Origin: Phaeodactylum tricornutum CCAP 1055/1
Lineage: Eukaryota; Bacillariophyta; Bacillariophyceae; Surirellales; Neidiaceae
Length of the DNA: 64,000 nucleotides
Assembly (NCBI RefSeq): GCF_000150955.2
Contig: NC_011669.1
Coordinates: 1,804,993 to 1,868,992 of the forward strand
Reading direction: 5' to 3'
Part shown: positions 53,813-64,000 of the stretch, one piece after another
Position numbering within the stretch: the first letter of the stretch is position 1
Layout: every line of letters begins with the position of its first letter
Translations under genes and position numbers: made by a program
The notes under the pieces: generated by a model
What the model saw: the letters and a program-made list of their open reading frames with translations, nothing else
Told to the model about the DNA's origin: nothing
The model's database searches: none

Positions 53813-56800
53813 TTAGTTTTCGTCGCAAAAGATGCGGGCGTTCTGGAACATATGCAGCCATGGTCCAACTTTAAAGTCCTTCCATTCTGCGGGAGTCCAG
53901 GGCCATTGCCAGGTCGTGAAAACACGTTCTGGGTGAGGCATCAATGCAAGGTGGCGTCCGTCTTCCGAGCAAAGAGCGGCAATACCGTCAGGACTGCCAT
54001 TCGGGTTAAATGGATATTCTTGCGTTACGTCGTTTGTATCGTTCACATAGCGAAGCGGGGCAAGGTCCTTTTCTTTCACCATTTCTTGAACAGACGGGTC
54101 AGGGAAATGGAAACGGCCTTCTCCGTGCGCCACCCAAACCCCAAGAGACGAGCCTTCCATTCCTTTGAACATAACAGCAGGGCTCGACTGGATCTTGACA
54201 CTCGAGAAGCGGCTTTCGAACTTGCCACTGTCATTGTGCAAGAGGCGAGGCTGATTCTCTTCGACCAAGCCATCCGTAGACGGAATCCATCCGAGCAACG
54301 CCATAAGTTGACATCCGTTACATACACCAAGGCTGAACGTGTCCTTCCGGGTTCGGAATTTCTGGAACTGATGAAAGACGCTTTCGTTGAATTTAATGAC
54401 ACCAGCCCATCCCTTTCCGCTATCAAGGACATCAGCGAACGAAAAGCCTCCGACAAAAACGATACCGCGAAACATGTCGAGAGTAATACAGCCGCTTAAG
54501 AGATCGCTGACAGTGACATCCCAAGACTCAAAGCCCGCGGACAAGAACGCCGAAATCATCTCTCGATCCCCATTACTTCCTTCCTGACGTATAATCGCCA
54601 CCTTGTGTTTGGAGGTCGAGTTCATGATAGAAATATCAGTAGGAAGTGGCTCAAAGGTTAGTTTCCAATGTGGTGCATGACGTAGTTTGAGACCTACTTC
54701 TTCCTGGTGAACGCATTTTGGATTTCTCTGCCGTTTCTCCAGTTGAAACGAAGTTGCTTCCCATACATCACGAAGCACAGTCATCTTGCTGTCAATGCAG
54801 GGAGACTCATTTCCAATTGAAACCTTGATCGAGTCGCCACAAGAAACCGTACCAATTTTGAATACGGGTATGTTGACATCCGCGTAAGCTTTCATAACGG
54901 CCCCTCCATCTTCGTTAGAAACTTCCAGAACGATGCCAGCTTCTTCGTTGAATAGGACATCAAAAGCATTGGCGCCGGCAGGCGGTAGTGCAATGTCAAT
55001 GGCGCAATTACCGGAGATTGCCATTTCCACTAGAGTGACGATGAGGCCACCATCAGACCGATCGTGCCCAGAAAGAAGAGTGCGCTTCTCAATCAAATCT
55101 TGCGTCACCACCATGGCATTTTTCAACACACCAAAGTCGTCAATATCAGGCGATTCGTCACCGATTTGGCTGTACACCTGAGCAAGTGCTGATCCGCCGA
55201 GGCGCGTCTTACCATTCCCGAGATCCACGTATATTAAAGTGGACCCGCCGCTTGGACATTTCAAGTCAGGTGTGACGGTCTTCGTTATATCAGGGCAGGT
55301 CACGTAGCAGGTCATCGTGAGCTCACCTGGAGCCTTAACTACCTCGTTACCGCACCTTGCGGCCATTGACAAAGAATCTTTACCACCATCGATTCCAACA
55401 CCAAGAGTAAGCAAGGCGTCTCTTAGCGCTTCGCATGCATCGTACATTTTAGCACCTTCACCAGGAAGTTTTGCAGCGTACATCCAATTTCCACTAGCTT
55501 TTATATCCTCGATCTTCGAAAGCTTTGCCCACATTATGTTAGTCATTGCCTCGGCCACAGTCATCCTTGCCATAGCTGCAGAGTCCACGAGTCCCTTAAT
55601 TGGTTGCTCGCCGCACGCAACAGCCGTTCCTGTGATTCCAAAATGAGTATGCGCTGTGACGCCTACATTGGACAAAGGCAGTTGCAAAGGGCCTACGCAT
55701 TGTTGCTGTGCGCAAAGACCGGTAACCGAACGATCTACTTTGTGCACTAGGAATCGTTTCGATCCCACTGAAAGCAATCGAAGAACGCGATCCAAAGCGG
55801 ACGCCACCGTTGCAGTTTCAGGAAGGCGTAAGGGCTCGAGCTTATTCGCAATATGATCATCGACAAATGTTTTCTGAGGCATCTTCCCTAAAACCAGTTC
55901 AAGAGGAAGATCCACAGGAGTCGAATTGTCTTTCGAATCGTGAACGACAACCTTGCCATCTCCAGTGACCTCACCTAGAATGCGGACAGGGCAATTTTCG
56001 CGTTTGGCAATAGCTTCAAACAAATTTCGATCAGTAGGACGAATAAGTAGTGCGTTATTCTCTTGATATTCTGCCCCCCATATTTCAAGAACCGAAAGTG
56101 TTTCATCCCCAACATATACCTGCAATGAATCACAATAAGAATATTGAGTTTTCCTAAGAACTAGACGAAAAAAATTTTCAGTTCTGGCGACCACTCACCT
56201 TGCGAATATCGTATGAAGCTCCGGCAGGCTCTACAATTTCCTTGAGAACATTTCCATTCCCTCCTGCTCCTTGATCATGCACTGACACTATTGGGTTTCT
56301 TTCACCGAGATCGCAGCACGCTCTCATTAGACGATTCATTCGATTTTCCATTTCAGCATCTCCGCGCTGAACGGCATCAAAATCTAAGTCCGCATTTTCC
56401 GCACTCTGTACACGAGAAGAAGCAGCCCCCCCTCCAATTCCAATACGATAAGCTGGGCCTCCGATCTTGACGACTAGCATCCCTTTTTCAGGCGCTCCCT
56501 TGGTTGTATGATCTCCGTCGAGCTGTCCAACTCCAGCTGAAAACATTATCGGCTTGACCCACTCGAAACGTTCTCCATTCGAAAGTCGCTGTCCGAAGGA
56601 TCGGGTAAATCCATGGATGACGGGCTCTCCAAACTTGTTTCCATAGTCCGATGCACCATCGCTGGCTCGAAGTTCAATGTTGAGTGGCGATGCCAAATTA
56701 CTCGGGTACACAAACGACTTGTCTTCCCAAGGCAAATCATATCCAGGGATTTGTAGGTTTCCAACACAATACGATGAGATTCCTGCCACAGGATAGGCAC

Positions 56801-57907
56801 CACGGCCGGTCGCCGTCACGTCACGAAGGCGACCGCCTGTGCCTGTTTCGGCACCGGGAAAAGGGGCGACACCAGAGGGAAAGTTGTGCGTCTCAGCCGT
56901 CAAAATAGGATGCAAAGTTTGATTTCCCACGTGCACTGGCCCTGCACTGTCCAACGAGACAGGACGAAGAGCGCTACACTCATACCCTCGAATCGAAGAA
57001 GAGTTATCGTGGAAGGCAATGATCGAGTTGTTGGGAATATCTTTGGGAAGTGTGTCTTTGACCATTTGGAAAAGCGTATGAGGTTTCTCTTTCCCGTCAA
57101 TTACCATCTTGCCGCTGAAGAACCAGTGGCGCGAATGTTCTGAGTTTGACTGTCCCATGTCGAAACACTCGACGTCGGTGGGATCTCGTCCCAATTTCTC
57201 CTAAAGACCAGGTGTTTCGACGTGTGAATTAAAGCTGATACAGCTTTCACACAACTCGCACCGAACGCACTTACCTTGAAGAGATTGGTATAATAATCCA
57301 AATCAAAGTCATCAAATCCGAGACCCATCTCCTTATTGATTATTTCTAAGGCTCCTCGGCCCTCTGCCATGATGGGGATTGTCCGAACTGGCTTTGCATG
57401 AGCGCCACTATCGAACGACTTCAAGGGAGCAGCGTACTCCTCCTCCGTCATGCGATCGTGCAGCATGGCTTTAACTGCGACTATCGCTTCATCCGACAAT
57501 GCCTCGCTTGTAGTGAATAAGTAGCGACGAGACAGTTCCAGGCGAGAAATAGGTAAGTTGCAAGCTTGACAGATACCTACAGCGTTCGACGAAAATGCCG
57601 AAGTAAACGTCATCCGTGGGCCAAACTCCACTTTCCAAGTGTCCGTTCCGACGCTGGTATCAAAAGAACTCTTTCCGATTTGAAGCGAATCGCGATCAAA
57701 AGTTTCCGCGAGCAGCCATTCCAACTTCTCTTGCTGCTCGGCGACGAGTTCCGTACCCAGAAGAACATTAAAACAGCTCTCCGTCTCGACCGCCTCGATT
57801 TTGTTACCGTCCGCTCCGAGCCCTAAAACCTTAAGCTCCTCTGTAATAGAGGGAAACAAGGAATGCGGGGGCTCCGTTTTTCGGTAATAATGTACGATTG
57901 TCTCCAT
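53813..57907 (-). CDS. PFAS: Phosphoribosylformylglycinamidine synthase (FGAM synthase, large PurL)
   Basis: Fourth step of de novo purine synthesis: converts FGAR plus glutamine and ATP to FGAM. Exons: 57907-57275, 57200-56199 and 56119-53813, phase 0, giving 1,313 residues, close to the family's about 1,300-1,340. Donors are gtaagt and gtgagt; acceptors are ctttag and ttgcag. The signature FDMGQSNSEHSRHWFF lies near residues 224-239, followed by LTAETHNFPSGVAPFPGAET and TGTGGRLRD. The second half has YVGDETLSVLEIWGAEYQEN and GHDRSDGGL, and the C-terminal glutaminase domain with GVCNGCQLMALLGW (Cys near 1144) and MPHPERVFTTW (near 1274). The start is Met in METIVHYYRK; the frame upstream opens only from TTG. 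A palindrome copy (58132) lies 225 bp upstream. Confidence 0.96.
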
Positions 57908-58251
57908 TGTACGGTGAATGGTTTCTCCAACTTGTATCGGTGTCGAAAATGATGACAATGAATGAATGGCTTTGTGCTATGAATAAAGGTGCCTAATGTA
58001 CGGGGAATTGATTGACGTTCGAAGGACAGACACTCTATTTGACGTGCAGGCTGTCTTCCAACACTGTCAACGAAGGGAATCCGACCACGAACTCGCAGTC
58101 AACCGACAGTATATGCGACGTCGCTGTCTCTTGACTGTAAAACTACCCTAACTTGTGTTAATGTAAGCTATCATTGGTTTAAATTTTGCGGCGAAGAAAT
58201 CGAATTACATTCGTGCAACAATGAATGGAACTGATACATTGCAAACAAATC
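57908..58251. other. Gap between FGAM synthase and AP-3 delta genes (344 bp)
   Basis: Upstream region of FGAM synthase and 3' flank of AP-3 delta (same strand). Palindrome TGACTGTAA lies at 58132-58140. Nothing else was seen. Confidence 0.5.
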
Positions 58252-61200
58252 CTATAGAACACAGCGCTTCACATCGGCACAGAGATGGCGCGCCAAAGCG
58301 TCGTCGGTCGATTTTATATCCAACTTGACGAAGTTTTCCTTGATTTTGACAAGAATTCGCACCTTGGCTCCCTTGGTAGATCGTGCCGCAAGCGTCTCTG
58401 TTGCTGGGGTCGACGCACTCCCAGTCACTTGGGCTGCATGGAAGAAATGTGTGATTACTTTCATAATTCTAATGGGATTCGTCCGATTGGATAGCGGTAA
58501 CTTGGTGGAGTGAGTCGACCATTGGGATGATAGGAGCTCCTGAGTGAGTTGATCGAATGATATCCCTTGTTCGGCAACAAGGTGAAGTGCAGCAGGAAGA
58601 AGTAGTTTCATTCGCAAACTACCGAGCGAGCATTTCAAACTTCCTTTCACTTCAAGAGATTGGTCGATGGCCGAGTACATGAACGGGCCAACCTTGCTGG
58701 ATTCCGTGTGCGATCGGGGCGCAGCACTGCCAATCGGAAAAGACGAACCGTCGTTCAGCTCCAGTACCAAGTTGTCGATAGGAGAGCCGGAAGAATTGGT
58801 TAAACGTAGTACAGCCTTTGATGCAAGGCCAGAAGGACTGGAATTTTGGTAAAGTCGATACGTTAGCGAGATCATAGAGATGTCGATTCCAGTAAATCCA
58901 ACACTGCCTGAAGCCTTAAGCATCCCTAGCATCCAGGGTTGCTTTCCCGTTTTTCTGGATGCCGGGAGTGAAGAGGATGTTTCTTCGACATGATGGCTTT
59001 GCAAAGACGAGGTTAAAAAAGATGTCATATGTAGTGCTGGAGTAGGGTCAGAAAAGCCCATGAGGTCATCGAATGCAGAATTGATTGGATTGATGGCGCT
59101 TGACGGATCCGATACGGGTGCCACTGGAGTAAAGGAGTTTGAATTCTGCGAGACTGGCATACTCTCCATCCCGCCGAGGTCCAGAAGATCTCCGACGGTA
59201 TTTTCACTACGGATTGATCTCTTTTTGGACAACTTTGTCGACTTCTTACTTTTCTTTTTCGACTTGGGCGCAACGGCTGCTGAATTGTCGACGGAGTAAT
59301 CCGCAACGATGTGATGCTTTCGCTCCGGCATTACTTCGTCATCTCGCAACGGAGTGGTGAGATCGACCATAGCTAGTCCCTCGAATTCGCGACTTTTGAA
59401 GTTAGTTCGAGGCGCAAGCGTTGCTTTGCCCTTCTCACTATTGTCGCTTTCGTAAATATTCACAACTGGTTCCAAAAATGAGCTCTGCTGTTCTCCGAAG
59501 GATGTCAGTGACCCATCCACAGTAACCTTGGATTTGGCTCGTTTCGATTTCTTGACTTTCTTTTTCCTAACCTTCCCTTCGTTCGCAGCGTCGTCGTCAC
59601 TGTCCAGCAGCTGTATTGTGCCAAATCGACCCGATGAATCACGTTCTCCTTCTGTTCCACTTTGCGGGGCCGAATCGAGATAGAAAGGATCACTTTCGCG
59701 AGATTTTGAGTTGATAGGGACCCCAACAGCGTTCCTCTGATTTTGGAAACTTGTAGATGCATCTTGTGAGGCAGATAAACTGCCCGGAGGCCGTGTATCA
59801 GGATGGTAGTGTTTAGATTCTTCGACTTTGGCAGGGCGTTGCTGGGTAAAGCTCACAGACTCGACTCTCAGATTAGACGTGGAGCGGTATTTGCTTTCGC
59901 CGTCGATCAGTTTTTGAAAAATTGATAGGTTGACAGGTGCATCAATGTCTACCGTCACCCCGATCGGAGCGTGCCGTTTCTTTCGTTGTACCTTAGCGCC
60001 TGACGGTTTCATTGGTTTCGGTTTGAGTAAATAGTTAAGAGTCATTGATGCCTGTCGAGCTTTCGACGCCAGAGACATTGCTACCGTTGTATTGGTTGCA
60101 TTTACAAAAGTGGGCACAACTGCAGCAGAATTAGTCGTACCGCTTAGCATTCCGAGGAGATCTCCTTCGACTGCTTCATCGTCGGAGTCGTCTTCAACAG
60201 AAGCAAGGCTAGGTATAGAACCCTTTGACGTGTCTGTAATCAAATCTAGAGAGCGCAATAACTCGAGTGAAGTGAAGGCACGTTCTATTACTTCCACATC
60301 CACACTCTGTGTATAAACGGGCAGCGCGCGATCCATTGCGGCAATACAAGCCTCGAGTTCCGCGTCACCTACGTCCTTCTCGGACGTTGCTGCGGCCAAG
60401 ACTTTCATCGCGGCTTGTATATACACTTTTTGCGTCACCGTTGGAAGATTGGAAATATTCGTGGTCGTCGTCAGTGCCTGAATTACTGCGTGGTATGTTC
60501 CTTTGCTGTCTTCGTCGTAAAAGAATTCCATGTCTTCGTCATCGTCGTCATCTTTACCGGCTTCCGGAATCAGATTGGAGTATTCACCAACAATCCACGC
60601 AATACCGGGCAGAATTTCGGGCATGAGATGCTTACCGCGGCCGTTGTCTCCGTACAGGTCGTCCGAAACGCTGCCTTCGCCTTCCAACAAAATTTCCATG
60701 GACCGCTTGACGGCAAACGCCCTTATTGGCAAAACGCGCAGCGCGACATCCACTATTTGGGCGTGCAAAAGCTGGGCGTGTTTTTCAACGCCACGCATGT
60801 GACCAAGCCGAAACAAAATGTCCAAGTACCAACCAAAGTCGGACAACAAGGCGTACTTTTCGGAAGAGCACATGATCACAATTTTGCGGACGAGGTCATG
60901 TTTGTAGGTACCCGACGCCAGCTCGACGTGTTGAAGCAGCTGCGAGACGAGTTCCGGCAAGTTTTTGCGCGAGGCCATACCCGTCAGCAAATCCAGCGCT
61001 CGTGTACGGATAGTAACATCCTGATCCGACAAGCAAGCGAGGATAAGAGGGCGGTAGTCTGGTGCACTCAAGACTCGGGGATGCGACTGCATGAGGGAAC
61101 CGAAGCCGACCAATCCGAGGTATTTCAAATTCTGATCTGGCTCTTCGACAAAGCTCCGCAGCGTTTGGGCACACAGGGTCACAATATCGGGCACAATCGC

Positions 61201-62085
61201 GGGCATGGTGCCATCGTTCTTGCGACAATAGGGCAAACACAGCGTAATGGTGTAACAAGCTTCGTACAGCAGTGACTTGGCCTGTGTTCGGCGGACAATG
61301 TTGGCCAAGGGCTCCAGTAGTTTGCGGGCTAAGCGGGGTTCTTCCGGGACCAAGCTACCGAGTAGTTTGACGACCTTAATCAGCATCCAATTGTTGCTCG
61401 AGGAGGTGACGAGTTGAAAAAAGGCGGGTGCCAACGGCAGGTAGTTTTTGGGATTTTTGTCGGAGAGCTCGGTAATGACGTTGACCGCACACGACACGAC
61501 GGCCGAGTTGGAATCGTCCAAGCACGTTTGCAGTTTGGCAAAGGTCAAACGAAGACCTTGCGGATACTTGACAAAGACTTTGAACAGACACAGGATGGCT
61601 TTTTTGCGCAGATAGGGCTGTGGGTGAGACGTAAGATCGGTCAATTCCGGCAACAAGTCCCGCGCCAGATCTTCCGTGACGATATTGGAAATGCAATTAA
61701 TGGCGAGTCCGGCTTCGTAGACGCCGTGCATGGAAGCGCCGCCGTTCCCGGTGGCACCCCGGAGTTCTTTCTTGAGCAGATTAGTGGTGAGTAGAATAAC
61801 GTCAGTTTCGGGCGTAAATCCCTGACTGGCGGCAAGATAGCCGACGCGTTTGTGGGCAAATTTGGCGCTGCTCATGACTTCAATCGTGGCGAAACTGGCC
61901 CAGTTCATGCTGTACCCCATCATTTGCAGAAAGGTTAGCTTTTGCAAGGCGTTGGCCTTGACGTACATGTCGGCACTGGCTATTTCTGTTTTGATTTCCG
62001 CAATGCATTGGGAAATGTAGAGACCCGTGTCACGCTTGGAAGCCCGAATTCCTTTGACCACGTCGGTCAAGGTCTTTTCGAACAT
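58252..62085 (-). CDS. AP3D1: AP-3 adaptor complex subunit delta
   Basis: Large subunit of the AP-3 coat that sorts cargo from endosome or Golgi to vacuole or lysosome-related organelles. A single 1,277-residue exon from the ATG at 62085 (MFEKTLTDVVKGIRASKRDT). The adaptin N-terminal solenoid spans about 20-580 with DMYVKANALQKLTFLQMMGY, ASFATIEVMSSAKFAHKRVG and LTTNLLKKELRG, which fits delta rather than alpha or gamma. ILPGIAWIVGEYSNLIPEAG ends the trunk. Then comes an acidic and Lys-rich hinge (about 650-1040) with KKVKKSKRAKSK and KKKSKKSTKLSKKRS. A C-terminal beta-sandwich ear-like region (about 1080-1277) includes GFTGIDISMISLTYRLYQNS. No intron is seen. The other AP-3 subunits are not in the window. 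Confidence 0.93.
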   Translation of the reverse strand: MFEKTLTDVVKGIRASKRDTGLYISQCIAEIKTEIASADMYVKANALQKLTFLQMMGYSMNWASFATIEVMSSAKFAHKRVGYLAASQGFTPETDVILLTTNLLKKELRGATGNGGASMHGVYEAGLAINCISNIVTEDLARDLLPELTDLTSHPQPYLRKKAILCLFKVFVKYPQGLRLTFAKLQTCLDDSNSAVVSCAVNVITELSDKNPKNYLPLAPAFFQLVTSSSNNWMLIKVVKLLGSLVPEEPRLARKLLEPLANIVRRTQAKSLLYEACYTITLCLPYCRKNDGTMPAIVPDIVTLCAQTLRSFVEEPDQNLKYLGLVGFGSLMQSHPRVLSAPDYRPLILACLSDQDVTIRTRALDLLTGMASRKNLPELVSQLLQHVELASGTYKHDLVRKIVIMCSSEKYALLSDFGWYLDILFRLGHMRGVEKHAQLLHAQIVDVALRVLPIRAFAVKRSMEILLEGEGSVSDDLYGDNGRGKHLMPEILPGIAWIVGEYSNLIPEAGKDDDDDEDMEFFYDEDSKGTYHAVIQALTTTTNISNLPTVTQKVYIQAAMKVLAAATSEKDVGDAELEACIAAMDRALPVYTQSVDVEVIERAFTSLELLRSLDLITDTSKGSIPSLASVEDDSDDEAVEGDLLGMLSGTTNSAAVVPTFVNATNTTVAMSLASKARQASMTLNYLLKPKPMKPSGAKVQRKKRHAPIGVTVDIDAPVNLSIFQKLIDGESKYRSTSNLRVESVSFTQQRPAKVEESKHYHPDTRPPGSLSASQDASTSFQNQRNAVGVPINSKSRESDPFYLDSAPQSGTEGERDSSGRFGTIQLLDSDDDAANEGKVRKKKVKKSKRAKSKVTVDGSLTSFGEQQSSFLEPVVNIYESDNSEKGKATLAPRTNFKSREFEGLAMVDLTTPLRDDEVMPERKHHIVADYSVDNSAAVAPKSKKKSKKSTKLSKKRSIRSENTVGDLLDLGGMESMPVSQNSNSFTPVAPVSDPSSAINPINSAFDDLMGFSDPTPALHMTSFLTSSLQSHHVEETSSSLPASRKTGKQPWMLGMLKASGSVGFTGIDISMISLTYRLYQNSSPSGLASKAVLRLTNSSGSPIDNLVLELNDGSSFPIGSAAPRSHTESSKVGPFMYSAIDQSLEVKGSLKCSLGSLRMKLLLPAALHLVAEQGISFDQLTQELLSSQWSTHSTKLPLSNRTNPIRIMKVITHFFHAAQVTGSASTPATETLAARSTKGAKVRILVKIKENFVKLDIKSTDDALARHLCADVKRCVL

Positions 62086-63426
62086 GCTGCTCGTGTGTTC
62101 CGGGGGACGATTCTATGAATAAGCTGCCGCCCCTTTGCACACCGACACGAATTGCCACGCCTACCCACTCTACCACCAACCAATCAGCCAAGCCAAGCCA
62201 ATCACAGCGAGCAGTCCAATGCACAACTGGGATGGGTCCCGGGCCGTGGTGCTGGGTAAAAAAGTATTCTACTACCTATATTGTGTTTACGGATGGATAT
62301 CGGTACGATGGATTCATAGACACGCAGTCACCGTCACCACAGTCCAGAAGAACAAGCCAACGCTGTTGTGTTGGATCACCAGTCAGCTGTGACAGTAAGT
62401 GAACGAGAAAATGGGCTCTCAGTCTGGCAGTCCACCGCTATTGGTTGCCTTTCGATCGATCCCGTTTACAACTTAGTCGTTGATAAAGCGTCATAATGAC
62501 AAAGGCGAAGAACCCGTGGACGGTTCGGCTCGAGACGACTTGGCGGTGGGGCCTGCGTGCATTCGGCTACCAACGAACGGTAAAACTAACTGTATCAAAA
62601 TCTACTTAGGGGAGGCCATTGGTTGTGAAAGATTCGAATTGTCAGGACTCGTTCACAGTCAAGGCGCGCCGCGCCAACGAGCCGAACAAAAAAGATCGTC
62701 CTCGTGAGCTCGAGCGCCACAAGTTCAAGGATCGCTCCCCAGCGCGGGCAACCCTCTAAACTCCCTAGCCCGCCCCTGGTATCTCTGGTTCGTAGTAATG
62801 TGACGTGCACTACTTTCCCCCTCACTCCAGCGTCTCATTGTCAACCCCCCACATACCAACCCTGCCGTGGTCGAATATGGGAAACCAATGGCCGATTGAC
62901 CTTTGTGGCAGGCACACACGCCCCCCCCCCCCCCTCCCCGCCCGAAACAAACCACGCATCTCTCGCGGTATGGTATATACCAAATTATGTACCTGCAATA
63001 GCTCTCGATACACATTCCATCGACTCATCCCGTGTAAAATTACACCGCTTCCCCTCTCGAGCGGAGGCGGACTAACAGTAACCGAGCTAGAGCAGATTGC
63101 TCACTCCGTACATCTCTCTCTATATATTCATTCCTACCTACCTACCAACACTAGATACATATTGTATCTAGAGGTAGATTTCACCACAGTTCCGTCGGAA
63201 GCGAGAAGGAAATCGACTTTGGGAGTCGAGCACGATACTCTAGCGGTAGTAGAAGAGTATTGGAGGAACGGCACGACGAGAAAGAAGTAAAGGCATTGCG
63301 TGGATTGTGACTGCGACTGCTACTTCTCTACAGCAACTACTACTACTGCTGGAGAAGAAAGACGTACTTATCCGTTTGCGGGGATTGGTCAAGTTTCGGA
63401 CTGTAGTTTGGGACTCGTAAAACACC
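62086..63426. other. Divergent intergenic region (1.34 kb)
   Basis: Between AP-3 delta (-) and the plastid protein (+). It holds palindromes at 62390, 62653 and 63073, and a 14-C run at 62921-62934. A CTCTCTCTATATATTC stretch near 63,113-63,130 could be promoter-like but is unproven. Several overlapping ORFs are random-looking. Confidence 0.5.
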
Positions 63427-64000
63427 ATGCGGTCTGGGCTACTCACATTGTTCGGTTGCGCGGCAGTGTCCGACCATGTCTCAGCGTTTGTCCCGCAATC
63501 ACGTCTCCTGCCCGTCAGCTACAGCTCTCACGGAGTGACTCCACTACCGCGTAGCTTGGCCTTACAGGCAACGGCCGACAACGGCGGTGGCTCGGGACTG
63601 GGCAACGCCATTCGCCGGATGATGGAAACACCAATTCCGGGCACGGACAAGGTCGCCGCCACCGCGTCAACGCCAACCACGCCCGTAGTCGTTCCCGGCG
63701 TACCCGTGAACGTTCCCGATTGGTCCCAGACGCTGAACGACGCCGTAACAACCGCAGCAACGACGGCCACAAAATCGTCGCCGACACCCACCAGCATCCC
63801 CGCGGACGCCGTCGGTACCAATCTCAACGTGTGGAAATCCTACCTGGCGCCCAATACGGCGGATCTGGCCTTGCCGGACAGGGCAGCCTTGCAAGCGGGC
63901 GCGGATCAAATCGTGACATCGGTACAGTCCATCCCAGTGGACAAGTTGAATCAAGCCGCGTCGGATATTGCCAACGTCTTGTCTACCGAAGGTTGGTCCA
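63427..64000 (+). CDS. Plastid-targeted protein, unknown, N-terminal part (cut by window edge)
   Basis: The frame from the ATG at 63427 (context caccATGC) stays open for 191 codons to the edge; a TAA lies in frame nine bases upstream. The N-terminus MRSGLLTLFGCAAVSDHVSA followed by Phe21-Val-Pro is a typical diatom signal peptide with the conserved Phe at the start of a transit region (PQSRLLPVSYSSH...). The next part is Ala/Thr/Pro-rich (TASTPTTPVVVPGVPVNVP). Then a helical region begins: NVWKSYLAPNTADLALPDRA, QIVTSVQSIPVDKLNQAASD. Fasciclin or other domains were not recognised. The gene continues beyond the window, so function cannot be assigned; the stroma is the inferred location. The GC content is higher than in the flanking gap, which supports coding. 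Confidence 0.75.
   Translation, partial: MRSGLLTLFGCAAVSDHVSAFVPQSRLLPVSYSSHGVTPLPRSLALQATADNGGGSGLGNAIRRMMETPIPGTDKVAATASTPTTPVVVPGVPVNVPDWSQTLNDAVTTAATTATKSSPTPTSIPADAVGTNLNVWKSYLAPNTADLALPDRAALQAGADQIVTSVQSIPVDKLNQAASDIANVLSTEGWS

Noticed and set aside
62921-62934. 14-C homopolymer
   Set aside because: A simple low-complexity run; it may be a sequencing hot spot and gives no evidence of function.

Overview
This is a eukaryotic nuclear window, most likely from a pennate diatom and consistent with Phaeodactylum tricornutum. Four things point there: two fucoxanthin-chlorophyll a/c antenna genes, plastid presequences that end in the diatom motif A-x-A followed by F, a cyclin of the type expanded in diatoms, and dense genes with few short GT-AG introns. 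No rRNA, tRNA or CRISPR was found. The organism call is inference from these features; no database search was possible.

Layout. 0-5 kb: N-terminus of valyl-tRNA synthetase (-), a CxxxxC/CxxC protein (+), and mitochondrial adrenodoxin-type ferredoxin reductase (-). 4.7-14.7 kb: ZW10 (+) with a reading-frame jump, a diatom-type hypothetical (-), a 2 kb gene-poor stretch, two single-pass membrane proteins, a stand-alone tRNA-binding OB protein (+) and a Golgi-type sulfotransferase (-). 14.9-17.7 kb: a broken Ty1/Copia retrotransposon fossil. 17.8-31.8 kb: V-ATPase subunit H (-), a TPR protein (+), an alpha/beta hydrolase (-), a NASP-like histone chaperone (+), mitoribosomal protein mL53 (+), an ankyrin protein (-), a two-HMG-box protein (+) and a plastid membrane protein (-). 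32.2-42.2 kb: a 1,982-residue protein with TFIIS-central and SPOC-like domains (+), and the second-largest subunit of RNA polymerase I (-). 42.7-44.8 kb: two convergent FCP antenna genes. 46.4-64 kb: branched-chain keto-acid dehydrogenase E1 alpha (-), a 55-residue complex I B12-like subunit (+), a UAS/UBX protein (-), a cyclin (-), FGAM synthase (-), AP-3 delta (-) and the start of a plastid-targeted protein (+).

The genes are mostly single-copy housekeeping genes with no operon-like logic. Neighbours often alternate strand, with gaps of 40-100 bp between convergent 3' ends. Exon structures were worked out by hand from GT/AG sites and reading phase. They restore family-conserved protein sequence across junctions in ValRS, FDXR, the sulfotransferase, V-ATPase H, mL53, BCKDHA, RPA2, UBX and FGAM synthase.

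The most unusual non-genic signal is a short palindromic word, T-N-A-C-W-G-T-N-A (mostly TGACAGTGA, TGACTGTGA, TTACAGTTA or TAACTGTAA). I count about 30 copies by eye, nearly all in intergenic gaps and often 40-450 bp upstream of a start codon.
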